Shown here piece after piece: positions 35,321 through 49,136 of a DNA stretch of 64,000 nucleotides. Location of the stretch: the NCBI RefSeq assembly GCF_037975245.1, contig NC_092578.1, positions 11,576,321-11,640,320 of the forward strand, in the 5' to 3' direction. The position numbers and the translations under genes were made by a program. The stretch comes from Apostichopus japonicus. Its lineage: Eukaryota; Echinodermata; Holothuroidea; Aspidochirotida; Stichopodidae. Within the stretch, counting starts at the first letter, position 1. Each line of letters begins with the position of its first letter. Below the pieces are notes generated by a model. It had not been told where the DNA came from and ran no database searches. It was given only the letters and a program-made list of their open reading frames with translations.

Positions 35321-38300
35321 GTGACCCCAAATGACCTGTGACCTGCACCGAAAACAAAGGGTAAGTGGCACTTGAATGGGTACTACGGCCAACCGATCTT
35401 AAGTCGGTCCGACATTACCCACTTGAGATATCTCGTTGACAAGATTTTGACCATTTGACCCCTGGTGACCCCAAATGACCTGTGACCTGCACCGAAAACA
35501 AAGGGTAAGTGGCACTTGAATGGGTACTACGGCCAACCGATCTTAAGTCGGTCCGACATTACCCACTTGAGATATCTCGTTGACAGGATTTTGACCATTT
35601 GACCCCTGGTGACCCATGGTGACCCCAAATGACCTTTGACCTGCACCGAAAACAAAGGGTAAGTGGCACTTGAATGGGTACTCCGGCCAACCGATCTTAA
35701 GTCGGTCCGACATTACCCACTTGAGATATCTCGTTGACAAGATTTTGACCATTTGACCGCTGGTGACCCCAAATGACCTGTGACCTGCACCGAAAACAAA
35801 GGGTAAGTGGCACTTGAATGGGTACTCCGGCCAACCAATCTTAAGTCGGTCCGACATTACCCACTTGAGATAACTCGTTGACAAGATTTTGATCATTTGA
35901 CCCCTGGTGACCCCAAATGACCTTTGACCTGCATTGAAAACAAAGGGTAAGTGGCACTTGATTGGGTACTCCGGCCAACCGATCTTATGTCGGTCCGACA
36001 CAACCCACTTGAGATATCTCGTTGACAAGATTTTGATCATTTGACCCCTGGTGACCCCAAATGACCTTTGACCTGCACCGAAAACAAAGGGTAAGTGGCA
36101 CTTGAATGGGTACTCCGGCCAACCGATCTTAAGTCGGTCCGACACAACCCACTTGAGATATCTCGTTGACAAGATTTTGACCACTTGACCCCTGGTGACC
36201 CCTGGTGACCCCAAATGACCTTTGACCTGCACCGAAAACAAAGGGTAACTGGCACTTGAATGGGTACTCCGGCCAACCGATCTTAAGTCGGTCCGACATT
36301 ACCCACTTGAGATATCTCGTTGACAAGATTTTGACCATTTGACCCCTGGTGACCCCAAATGACCTTTGACCAGCACCGAAAACAAAGGGTAAGTGGCACT
36401 TGAATGGGTACTACGGCCAACCGATGTTAAGTCGGTCCGACATAACCCACTTGAGATATCTCGTTGACAAGATTTTGACCATTTGACCCCTGGTGACCCC
36501 AAATGACCTTTGACCAGCACTGAATACAAAGGGTAAGTGGCACTTGAATGGGTACTACGGCCAACCGATCTTAAGTCGGTCCGACAATACCCACTTGAGA
36601 TATCTCGTTGACAAGATTTTGACCATTTCACCACTGGTGACCCCCGGTGACCCCAAATGACCTTTAACCTGCACCGAAAACAAAGGGTAAGTGGCACTTG
36701 AATGGGTACTCCGGCCAACCGATCTTAAGTCGGTCCGACATTACCCACTTGAGATATCTCGTTGACAAGATTTTGACCATTTGACCCCTGATGACCCCAA
36801 ATGACCTTTGACCTGCACCGAAAACAAAGGGTAAGTGGCACTTGAATGGGTACTCCGGCCAACCGATCTTATGTCGGTCCGACATTACCCACTTGAGATA
36901 TCTCGTTGACAAGATTTTGACCATTTGACCCCTGGTGACCCCAAATGACCTGTGACCTGCACCGAAAACAAAGGGTAAGTGGCACTTGAATGGGTACTAC
37001 GGCCAACCGATCTTAAGTCGGTCCGACATTACCCACTTGAGATATCTCGTTGACAAGATTTTGACCATTTGACCCCTGGTGACCCCAAATGACCTGTGAC
37101 CTGCACCGAAAACAAAGGGTAAGTGGCACTTGAATGGGTACTACGGCCAACCGATCTTAAGTCGGTCCGACATTACCCACTTGAGATATCTCGTTGACAG
37201 GATTTTGACCATTTGACCCCTGGTGACCCATGGTGACCCCAAATGACCTTTGACCTGCACCGAAAACAAAGGGTAAGTGGCACTTGAATGGGTACTCCGG
37301 CCAACCGATCTTAAGTCGGTCCGACATTACCCACTTGAGATATCTCGTTGACAAGATTTTGACCATTTGACCGCTGGTGACCCCAAATGACCTGTGACCT
37401 GCACCGAAAACAAAGGGTAAGTGGCACTTGAATGGGTACTCCGGCCAACCAATCTTAAGTCGGTCCGACATTACCCACTTGAGATAACTCGTTGACAAGA
37501 TTTTGATCATTTGACCCCTGGTGACCCCAAATGACCTTTGACCTGCATTGAAAACAAAGGGTAAGTGGCACTTGATTGGGTACTCCGGCCAACCGATCTT
37601 ATGTCGGTCCGACACAACCCACTTGAGATATCTCGTTGACAAGATTTTGATCATTTGACCCCTGGTGACCCCAAATGACCTTTGACCTGCACCGAAAACA
37701 AAGGGTAAGTGGCACTTGAATGGGTACTCCGGCCAACCGATCTTAAGTCGGTCCGACACAACCCACTTGAGATATCTCGTTGACAAGATTTTGACCACTT
37801 GACCCCTGGTGACCCCTGGTGACCCCAAATGACCTTTGACCTGCACCGAAAACAAAGGGTAACTGGCACTTGAATGGGTACTCCGGCCAACCGATCTTAA
37901 GTCGGTCCGACATTACCCACTTGAGATATCTCGTTGACAAGATTTTGACCATTTGACCCCTGGTGACCCCAAATGACCTTTGACCAGCACCGAAAACAAA
38001 GGGTAAGTGGCACTTGAATGGGTACTACGGCCAACCGATGTTAAGTCGGTCCGACATAACCCACTTGAGATATCTCGTTGACAAGATTTTGACCATTTGA
38101 CCCCTGGTGACCCCAAATGACCTTTGACCAGCACTGAATACAAAGGGTAAGTGGCACTTGAATGGGTACTACGGCCAACCGATCTTAAGTCGGTCCGACA
38201 ATACCCACTTGAGATATCTCGTTGACAAGATTTTGACCATTTCACCACTGGTGACCCCCGGTGACCCCAAATGACCTTTAACCTGCACCGAAAACAAAGG

Positions 38301-38548
38301 GTAAGTGGCACTTGAATGGGTACTCCGGCCAACCGATCTTAAGTCGGTCCGACATTACCCACTTGAGATATCTCGTTGACAAGATTTTGACCATTTGACC
38401 CCTGATGACCCCAAATGACCTTTGACCTGCACCGAAAACAAAGGGTAAGTGGCACTTGAATGGGTACTCCGGCCAACCGATCTTATGTCGGTCCGACATT
38501 ACCCACTTGAGATATCTCGTTGACAAGATTTTGACCATTTGACCCCTG
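35321..38548. repeat. Nested 1614 bp tandem duplication inside unit D copy 1
   Basis: 35321-36934 and 36935-38548 match at an offset of 1614 bp (11 x 144 + 30). Each contains the GACAGGATTTTGACC monomer with CCCATGGTGACC, the CCAATCTTAAG monomer, and the CACTGAATAC / TTTCACCACTGG pair. The copies diverge at 36935/38549 (CCTGGTG against CCTGCTG). Confidence 0.9.
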
Positions 38549-41500
38549 CTGACCCCAAATGACCTTTGACCTGCACCGAAAACAAAGGGTAAGTGGCACT
38601 TGAATGGGTACTCCGGCCAACCGATCTTATGTCGGTCCGACATTACCCACTTGAGATATCTCGTTGACAAGATTTTGACCATTTGACCCATGGTGACCCC
38701 GGTGACCCCAAATGACCTTTGACCTGCACCGAAAACAAAGGGTAAGTGGCACTTGAATGGGTACTCCGGCCAACCGATCTTATGTCGGTCCGACATTACC
38801 CACTTGAGATATCTCGTTGACAAGATTTTGACCATTTGACCCCTGGTGACCCCTAATGACCTTTGACCTGCATCGAAAACAAAGGGTAAGTGGCACTTGA
38901 TTGGGTACTCCGGCCAACCGATCTTATGTCGGTCCGACACAACCCACTTGAGATATCTCGTTGACAAGATTTTGATCATTTGACCCCTGGTGACCCCAAA
39001 TGACCTTTGACCTGCACCGAAAACAAAGGGTAAGTGGCACTTGAATGGGTACTACGGCCAACCGATCTTAAGTCGGTCCGACACAACCCACTTGAGATAT
39101 CTCGTTGACAAGATTTTGACCATTTGACCCCTGGTGACCCCTGGTGACCCCAAATGACCTTTGACCTGCACCGAAAACAAAGGGTAAGTGGCACTTTAAT
39201 GGGTACTCCGGCCAACCGATCTTAAGTCGGTCCGACATTACCCACTTGAGATATCTCGTTGACAAGATTTTGACCATTTGACCCCTGGTGACCCCAAATG
39301 ACCTTTGACCAGCACCGAAAACAAAGGGTAAGTGGCACTTGAATGGGTACTCCGGCCAACCGATGTTAAGTCGGTCCGACATTACCCGCTTGAGATATCT
39401 CGTTGACAAGATTTTGACCATTTGACCCCTGGTGACACCAAATGACCTTTGACCTGCACCGAAAACAAAGGGTAAGTGGCACTTGAATGGGTACTCCGGC
39501 CAACCGATCTTAAGTCGGTCCGACATTACCCGCCTGAGATAACTCGTTGACAAGATTTTGACCATTTGACCCCTGGTGACCCCAAATGACCTTTGACCTG
39601 CACCGAAAACAAAGGGTAAGTGGCACTTGAATGGGTACTCCGGCCAACCGATCTTATGTCGGTCCGACATAACCCACTTGAGATATCTCGTTGACAAGAT
39701 TTTGACCATTTGACCCATGGTGACCCCTGGTGACCTTTGACCTGCACCGAAAACAATTGGTAAGTGGCACTTGAATGGGTACTCCGGCCAACCGATCTTA
39801 AGTCGGTCCGACAAAACCCACTTGAGATATCTCGTTGACAAGATTTTGACCATTTGACCCCTGGTGACCCCAAATGACCTTTGACCTGCACCGAAAACAA
39901 AGGGTAAGTGGCACTTGAGTGTGTACTCCGGCTCACCGATGTTAAGTCGATCCGATATTACCCACTTGAGATATCTCGTTGACAAGATTTTGACCATTTG
40001 ACCCCTGGTGACCCCAAATGACCTTTGACCAGTACCGAAAACAAAGGGTAAGTGGCACTTGAATGGGTACTCCGGCCAACCGATCTTATGTCGTTCCGAC
40101 ATTACCCACTTGAGATATCTCGTTGACAAGATTTTGACCATTTGACCCCTGGTGACCCTTGGTGACCCCAAATGACCTTTGACCTGCACCGAAAGCAAAG
40201 GGTAAGTGGCACTTGAATGGGTACTCCGGCCAACCGATGTTAAGTCGTTCCGACATTACCCACTTGAGATAACTCGTTGACAAGATTTTGACCATTTGAC
40301 CCCTGGTGACCCCAAATGACCTTTGACCTGCACGGAAAACAAAGGGTACGTGGCACTTGAATGGGTACTCCGGCCAACCGATGTTAAGTCGTTCCGACAT
40401 TACCCACTTGAGATATCTCGTTGACAAGATTTTGACCATTTGACCCCTGGTGACCCCAAATGACCTGTGACCTGCACCGAAAACAAAGGGTAAGTGGCAC
40501 TTGAATGGGTACTACGGCCAACCGATCTTAAGTCGGTCCGACATTACCCACTTGAGATATCTCGTTGACAAGATTTTGACCATTTGACCCCTGGTGACCC
40601 CTGGTGACCCCTGGTGACCCCAAATGACCTTTGACCTTCACCGAAAACAAAGGGTAAGTGGCACTTGAATGGGTACTCCGGCCAACCGATCTTAAGTCGG
40701 TCCGACATAACCCACTTGAGATATCTCGTTGACAAGATTTTGACCATTTGACCCCTGGTGACCCCAAATGACCTTTGACCAGCACCGAAAACAAAGGGTA
40801 AGTGGTACTTGAATGGGTACTCCGGCCAACCGATGTTAAGTCGGTCCGACATTACCCGCTTGAGATATCTCGTTGACAAGATTTTGACCATTTGACCCCT
40901 GGTGACCCGTAATGACCTTTGACCTGCACCGAAAACAAAGGGTAAGTGGCACTTGAATGGGTACTCCGGCCAACCGATCTTAAGTCGGTCCGACATTACC
41001 CGCTTGAGATATCTCGTTGACAAGATTTTGACCATTTGACCCCTGGTGACCCCTGGTGACCCCAAATGACCTTTGACCTTCACCGAAAACAAAGGGTAAT
41101 TGGCACTTGAATGGGTACTCCGGCCAACCGATCTTAAGTCGGTCCGACATAACCCGCTTGAGATATCTCGTTGACAAGATTTTGACCATTTGACCCCTGG
41201 TGACCCCAAATGACCTTTGACCAGCACCGAAAACAAAGGGTAAGTGGCACTTGAATGGGTACTCCGGCCAACCGATGTTAAGTCGGTCCGACATTACCCG
41301 CTTGAGATATCTCGTTGACAAGATTTTGACCATTTGACCCCTGGTGACACCAAATGACCTTTGACCTGCACCGAAAACAAAGGGTAAGTGGCACTTGAAT
41401 GGGTACTCCGGCCAACCGATCTTAAGTCGGTCCGACATTACCCGCCTGAGATAACTCGTTGACAAGATTTTGACCATTTGACCCCTGGTGACCCCAAATG

Positions 41501-41664
41501 ACCTTTGACCTGCACCGAAAACAAAGGGTAAGTGGCACTTGAATGGGTACTCCGGCCAACCGATCTTATGTCGGTCCGACATAACCCACTTGAGATATCT
41601 CGTTGACAAGATTTTGACCATTTGACCCATGGTGACCCCTGGTGACCTTTGACCTGCACCGAAA

Positions 41665-41808
41665 ACAATTGGTAAGTGGCACTTGAGTGTGTACTCCGGC
41701 TCACCGATGTTAAGTCGATCCGATATTACCCACTTGAGATATCTCGTTGACAAGATTTTGACCATTTGACCCCTGGTGACCCCAAATGACCTTTGACCAG
41801 TACCGAAA
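41665..41808. repeat. Second copy of the chimeric crossover monomer
   Basis: Lies exactly 9231 bp from the chimera at 32434 and has the same junction between the ACAATTGGT and index subtypes. It was therefore duplicated with the 9231 bp unit and did not arise independently. Confidence 0.88.
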
Positions 41809-44551
41809 ACAAAGGGTAAGTGGCACTTGAATGGGTACTCCGGCCAACCGATCTTATGTCGTTCCGACATTACCCACTTGAGATATCTCGTTGACAAGAT
41901 TTTGACCATTTGACCCCTGGTGACCCTTGGTGACCCCAAATGACCTTTGACCTGCACCGAAAGCAAAGGGTAAGTGGCACTTGAATGGGTACTCCGGCCA
42001 ACCGATGTTAAGTCGTTCCGACATTACCCACTTGAGATAACTCGTTGACAAGATTTTGACCATTTGACCCCTGGTGACCCCAAATGACCTTTGACCTGCA
42101 CGGAAAACAAAGGGTACGTGGCACTTGAATGGGTACTCCGGCCAACCGATGTTAAGTCGTTCCGACATTACCCACTTGAGATATCTCGTTGACAAGATTT
42201 TGACCATTTGACCCCTGGTGACCCCAAATGACCTGTGACCTGCACCGAAAACAAAGGGTAAGTGGCACTTGAATGGGTACTACGGCCAACCGATCTTAAG
42301 TCGGTCCGACATTACCCACTTGAGATATCTCGTTGACAAGATTTTGACCATTTGACCCCTGGTGACCCCAAATGACCTGTGACCTGCACCGAAAACAAAG
42401 GGTAAGTGGCACTTGAATGGGTACTACGGCCAACCGATCTTAAGTCGGTCCGACATTACCCACTTGAGATATCTCGTTGACAGGATTTTGACCATTTGAC
42501 CCCTGGTGACCCATGGTGACCCCAAATGACCTTTGACCTGCACCGAAAACAAAGGGTAAGTGGCACTTGAATGGGTACTCCGGCCAACCGATCTTAAGTC
42601 GGTCCGACATTACCCACTTGAGATATCTCGTTGACAAGATTTTGACCATTTGACCGCTGGTGACCCCAAATGACCTGTGACCTGCACCGAAAACAAAGGG
42701 TAAGTGGCACTTGAATGGGTACTCCGGCCAACCAATCTTAAGTCGGTCCGACATTACCCACTTGAGATAACTCGTTGACAAGATTTTGATCATTTGACCC
42801 CTGGTGACCCCAAATGACCTTTAACCTTCACCGAAAACAAAGGGTAAGTGGCACTTGAATGGGTACTCCGGCCAACCGATCTTAAGTCGGTCCGACATAA
42901 CCCACTTGAGATATCTCGTTGACAAGATTTTGACCATTTGACCCCTGGTGACCCCAAATGACCTTTGACCAGCACCGAAAACAAAGGGTAAGTGGTACTT
43001 GAATGGGTACTCCGGCCAACCGATGTTAAGTCGGTCCGACATTACCCGCTTGAGATATCTCGTTGACAAGATTTTGACCATTTGACCCCTGGTGACCCGT
43101 AATGACCTTTGACCTGCACCGAAAACAAAGGGTAAGTGGCACTTGAATGGGTACTCCGGCCAACCGATCTTAAGTCGGTCCGACATTACCCGCTTGAGAT
43201 ATCTCGTTGACAAGATTTTGACCATTTGACCCCTGGTGACCCCTGGTGACCCCAAATGACCTTTGACCTTCACCGAAAACAAAGGGTAATTGGCACTTGA
43301 ATGGGTACTCCGGCCAACCGATCTTAAGTCGGTCCGACATAACCCGCTTGAGATATCTCGTTGACAAGATTTTGACCATTTGACCCCTGGTGACCCCAAA
43401 TGACCTTTGACCAGCACCGAAAACAAAGGGTAAGTGGCACTTGAATGGGTACTCCGGCCAACCGATGTTAAGTCGGTCCGACATTACCCGCTTGAGATAT
43501 CTCGTTGACAAGATTTTGACCATTTGACCCCTGGTGACACCAAATGACCTTTGACCTGCACCGAAAACAAAGGGTAAGTGGCACTTGAATGGGTACTCCG
43601 GCCAACCGATCTTAAGTCGGTCCGACATTACCCGCCTGAGATAACTCGTTGACAAGATTTTGACCATTTGACCCCTGGTGACCCCAAATGACCTTTGACC
43701 TGCACCGAAAACAATTGGTAAGTGGCACTTGAATGGGTACTCCGGCCAACCGATCTTATGTCGGTCCGACATAACCCACTTGAGATATCTCGTTGACAAG
43801 ATTTTGACCATTTGACCCATGGTGACCCCTGGTGACCTTTGACCTGCACCGAAAACAATTGGTAAGTGGCACTTGAATGGGTACTCCGGCCAACCGATCT
43901 TAAGTCGGTCCGACAAAACCCACTTGAGATATCTCGTTGACAAGATTTTGACCATTTGACCCCTGGTGACCCCAAATGACCTTTGACCTGCACCGAAAAC
44001 AAAGGGTAAGTGGCACTTGAGTGTGTACTCCGGCTCACCGATGTTAAGTCGATCCGATATTACCCACTTGAGATATCTCGTTGACAAGATTTTGACCATT
44101 TGACCCCTGGTGACCCCAAATGACCTTTGACCTGCACCGAAAACAAAGGGTAAGTGGCACTTGAATGGGTACTCCGGCCAACCGATCTTATGTCGTTCCG
44201 ACATTACCCACTTGAGATATCTCGTTGACAAGATTTTGACCATTTGACCCCTGGTGACCCTTGGTGACCCCAAATGACCTTTGACCTGCACCGAAAGCAA
44301 AGGGTAAGTGGCACTTGAATGGGTACTCCGGCCAACCGATGTTAAGTCGTTCCGACATTACCCACTTGAGATAACTCGTTGACAAGATTTTGACCATTTG
44401 ACCCCTGGTGACCCCAAATGACCTTTGACCTGCACCGAAAACAAAGGGTACGTGGCACTTGAATGGGTACTCCGGCCAACCGATGTTAAGTCGTTCCGAC
44501 ATTACCCACTTGAGATATCTCGTTGACAAGATTTTGACCATTTGACCCCTG

Positions 44552-47500
44552 GTGACCCCAAATGACCTGTGACCTGCACCGAAAACAAAGGGTAAGTGGC
44601 ACTTGAATGGGTACTACGGCCAACCGATCTTAAGTCGGTCCGACATTACCCACTTGAGATATCTCGTTGACAAGATTTTGACCATTTGACCCCTGGTGAC
44701 CCCAAATGACCTGTGACCTGCACCGAAAACAAAGGGTAAGTGGCACTTGAATGGGTACTACGGCCAACCGATCTTAAGTCGGTCCGACATTACCCACTTG
44801 AGATATCTCGTTGACAGGATTTTGACCATTTGACCCCTGGTGACCCATGGTGACCCCAAATGACCTTTGACCTGCACCGAAAACAAAGGGTAAGTGGCAC
44901 TTGAATGGGTACTCCGGCCAACCGATCTTAAGTCGGTCCGACATTACCCACTTGAGATATCTCGTTGACAAGATTTTGACCATTTGACCGCTGGTGACCC
45001 CAAATGACCTGTGACCTGCACCGAAAACAAAGGGTAAGTGGCACTTGAATGGGTACTCCGGCCAACCAATCTTAAGTCGGTCCGACACTACCCACTTGAG
45101 ATAACTCGTTGACAAGATTTTGATCATTTGACCCCTGGTGACCCCAAATGACCTTTGACCTGCATTGAAAACAAAGGGTAAGTGGCACTTGATTGGGTAC
45201 TCCGGCCAACCGATCTTATGTCGGTCCGACACAACCCACTTGAGATATCTCGTTGACAAGATTTTGATCATTTGACCCCTGGTGACCCCAAATGACCTTT
45301 GACCTGCACCGAAAACAAAGGGTAAGTGGCACTTGAATGGGTACTCCGGCCAACCGATCTTAAGTCGGTCCGACACAACCCACTTGAGATATCTCGTTGA
45401 CAAGATTTTGACCACTTGACCCCTGGTGACCCCTGGTGACCCCAAATGACCTTTGACCTGCACCGAAAACAAAGGGTAACTGGCACTTGAATGGGTACTC
45501 CGGCCAACCGATCTTAAGTCGGTCCGACATTACCCACTTGAGATATCTCGTTGACAAGATTTTGACCATTTGACCCCTGGTGACCCCAAATGACCTTTGA
45601 CCAGCACCGAAAACAAAGGGTAAGTGGCACTTGAATGGGTACTACGGCCAACCGATGTTAAGTCGGTCCGACATAACCCACTTGAGATATCTCGTTGACA
45701 AGATTTTGACCATTTGACCCCTGGTGACCCCAAATGACCTTTGACCAGCACTGAATACAAAGGGTAAGTGGCACTTGAATGGGTACTACGGCCAACCGAT
45801 CTTAAGTCGGTCCGACAATACCCACTTGAGATATCTCGTTGACAAGATTTTGACCATTTCACCACTGGTGACCCCCGGTGACCCCAAATGACCTTTAACC
45901 TGCACCGAAAACAAAGGGTAAGTGGCACTTGAATGGGTACTCCGGCCAACCGATCTTAAGTCGGTCCGACATTACCCACTTGAGATATCTCGTTGACAAG
46001 ATTTTGACCATTTGACCCCTGATGACCCCAAATGACCTTTGACCTGCACCGAAAACAAAGGGTAAGTGGCACTTGAATGGGTACTCCGGCCAACCGATCT
46101 TATGTCGGTCCGACATTACCCACTTGAGATATCTCGTTGACAAGATTTTGACCATTTGACCCCTGGTGACCCCAAATGACCTGTGACCTGCACCGAAAAC
46201 AAAGGGTAAGTGGCACTTGAATGGGTACTACGGCCAACCGATCTTAAGTCGGTCCGACATTACCCACTTGAGATATCTCGTTGACAAGATTTTGACCATT
46301 TGACCCCTGGTGACCCCAAATGACCTGTGACCTGCACCGAAAACAAAGGGTAAGTGGCACTTGAATGGGTACTACGGCCAACCGATCTTAAGTCGGTCCG
46401 ACATTACCCACTTGAGATATCTCGTTGACAGGATTTTGACCATTTGACCCCTGGTGACCCATGGTGACCCCAAATGACCTTTGACCTGCACCGAAAACAA
46501 AGGGTAAGTGGCACTTGAATGGGTACTCCGGCCAACCGATCTTAAGTCGGTCCGACATTACCCACTTGAGATATCTCGTTGACAAGATTTTGACCATTTG
46601 ACCGCTGGTGACCCCAAATGACCTGTGACCTGCACCGAAAACAAAGGGTAAGTGGCACTTGAATGGGTACTCCGGCCAACCAATCTTAAGTCGGTCCGAC
46701 ATTACCCACTTGAGATAACTCGTTGACAAGATTTTGATCATTTGACCCCTGGTGACCCCAAATGACCTTTGACCTGCATTGAAAACAAAGGGTAAGTGGC
46801 ACTTGATTGGGTACTCCGGCCAACCGATCTTATGTCGGTCCGACACAACCCACTTGAGATATCTCGTTGACAAGATTTTGATCATTTGACCCCTGGTGAC
46901 CCCAAATGACCTTTGACCTGCACCGAAAACAAAGGGTAAGTGGCACTTGAATGGGTACTCCGGCCAACCGATCTTAAGTCGGTCCGACACAACCCACTTG
47001 AGATATCTCGTTGACAAGATTTTGACCACTTGACCCCTGGTGACCCCTGGTGACCCCAAATGACCTTTGACCTGCACCGAAAACAAAGGGTAACTGGCAC
47101 TTGAATGGGTACTCCGGCCAACCGATCTTAAGTCGGTCCGACATTACCCACTTGAGATATCTCGTTGACAAGATTTTGACCATTTGACCCCTGGTGACCC
47201 CAAATGACCTTTGACCAGCACCGAAAACAAAGGGTAAGTGGCACTTGAATGGGTACTACGGCCAACCGATGTTAAGTCGGTCCGACATAACCCACTTGAG
47301 ATATCTCGTTGACAAGATTTTGACCATTTGACCCCTGGTGACCCCAAATGACCTTTGACCAGCACTGAATACAAAGGGTAAGTGGCACTTGAATGGGTAC
47401 TACGGCCAACCGATCTTAAGTCGGTCCGACAATACCCACTTGAGATATCTCGTTGACAAGATTTTGACCATTTCACCACTGGTGACCCCCGGTGACCCCA

Positions 47501-47779
47501 AATGACCTTTAACCTGCACCGAAAACAAAGGGTAAGTGGCACTTGAATGGGTACTCCGGCCAACCGATCTTAAGTCGGTCCGACATTACCCACTTGAGAT
47601 ATCTCGTTGACAAGATTTTGACCATTTGACCCCTGATGACCCCAAATGACCTTTGACCTGCACCGAAAACAAAGGGTAAGTGGCACTTGAATGGGTACTC
47701 CGGCCAACCGATCTTATGTCGGTCCGACATTACCCACTTGAGATATCTCGTTGACAAGATTTTGACCATTTGACCCCTG
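44552..47779. repeat. Nested 1614 bp tandem duplication inside unit D copy 2
   Basis: 44552-46165 and 46166-47779 repeat the arrangement at 35321-38548, shifted by 9231 bp. The 1614 bp duplication therefore predates the 9231 bp one. The C at 45088 lies in the first nested copy only. Confidence 0.9.
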
Positions 47780-49136
47780 CTGACCCCAAATGACCTTTGA
47801 CCTGCACCGAAAACAAAGGGTAAGTGGCACTTGAATGGGTACTCCGGCCAACCGATCTTATGTCGGTCCGACATTACCCACTTGAGATATCTCGTTGACA
47901 AGATTTTGACCATTTGACCCATGGTGACCCCGGTGACCCCAAATGACCTTTGACCTGCACCGAAAACAAAGGGTAAGTGGCACTTGAATGGGTACTCCGG
48001 CCAACCGATCTTATGTCGGTCCGACATTACCCACTTGAGATATCTCGTTGACAAGATTTTGACCATTTGACCCCTGGTGACCCCTAATGACCTTTGACCT
48101 GCATCGAAAACAAAGGGTAAGTGGCACTTGATTGGGTACTCCGGCCAACCGATCTTATGTCGGTCCGACACAACCCACTTGAGATATCTCGTTGACAAGA
48201 TTTTGATCATTTGACCCCTGGTGACCCCAAATGACCTTTGACCTGCACCGAAAACAAAGGGTAAGTGGCACTTGAATGGGTACTACGGCCAACCGATCTT
48301 AAGTCGGTCCGACACAACCCACTTGAGATATCTCGTTGACAAGATTTTGACCATTTGACCCCTGGTGACCCCTGGTGACCCCAAATGACCTTTGACCTGC
48401 ACCGAAAACAAAGGGTAAGTGGCACTTTAATGGGTACTCCGGCCAACCGATCTTAAGTCGGTCCGACATTACCCACTTGAGATATCTCGTTGACAAGATT
48501 TTGACCATTTGACCCCTGGTGACCCCAAATGACCTTTGACCAGCACCGAAAACAAAGGGTAAGTGGCACTTGAATGGGTACTACGGCCAACCGATGTTAA
48601 GTCGGTCCGACATAACCCACTTGAGATATCTCGTTGACAAGATTTTGACCATTTGACCCCTGGTGACCCCAAATGACCTTTGACCAGCACAGAATACAAA
48701 GGGTAAGTGGCACTTGAATGGGTACTACGGCCAACCGATCTTAAGTCGGTCCGACAATACCCACTTGAGATATCTCGTTGACAAGATTTTGACCATTTCA
48801 CCACTGGTGACCCCCGGTGACCCCAAATGACCTTTAACCTGCACCGAAAACAAAGGGTAAGTGGCACTTGAATGGGTACTCCGGCCAACCGATCTTAAGT
48901 CGGTCCGACATTACCCACTTGAGATATCTCGTTGACAAGATTTTGACCATTTGACCCCTGATGACCCCAAATGACCTTTGACCTGCACCGAAAACAAAGG
49001 GTAAGTGGCACTTGAATGGGTACTCCGGCCAACCGATCTTATGTCGGTCCGACATTACCCACTTGAGATATCTCGTTGACAAGATTTTGACCATTTGACC
49101 CCTGCTGACCCCAAATGACCTTTGACCTGCACCGAA

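Larger units (their letters stand above)
30121..39351. repeat. Higher-order repeat D, copy 1 (9231 bp)
   Basis: This is the largest tandem unit in the window; it is repeated immediately at 39352. The size fits 63 monomers (9072 bp) plus 159 bp, that is fifteen 10 bp modules and one 9 bp module (CCCCGGTGA near 38699). It contains three index monomers, the chimeric monomer at 32434, and a nested 1614 bp duplication at 35321-38548. Confidence 0.93.
39352..48582. repeat. Higher-order repeat D, copy 2 (9231 bp)
   Basis: Second copy of the 9231 bp unit. I located only two substitutions against copy 1: T at 34685 against A at 43916, and T at 35857 against C at 45088. A full alignment may find a few more. 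The match ends at 48583 (TACTACGG against TACTCCGG). Confidence 0.93.
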
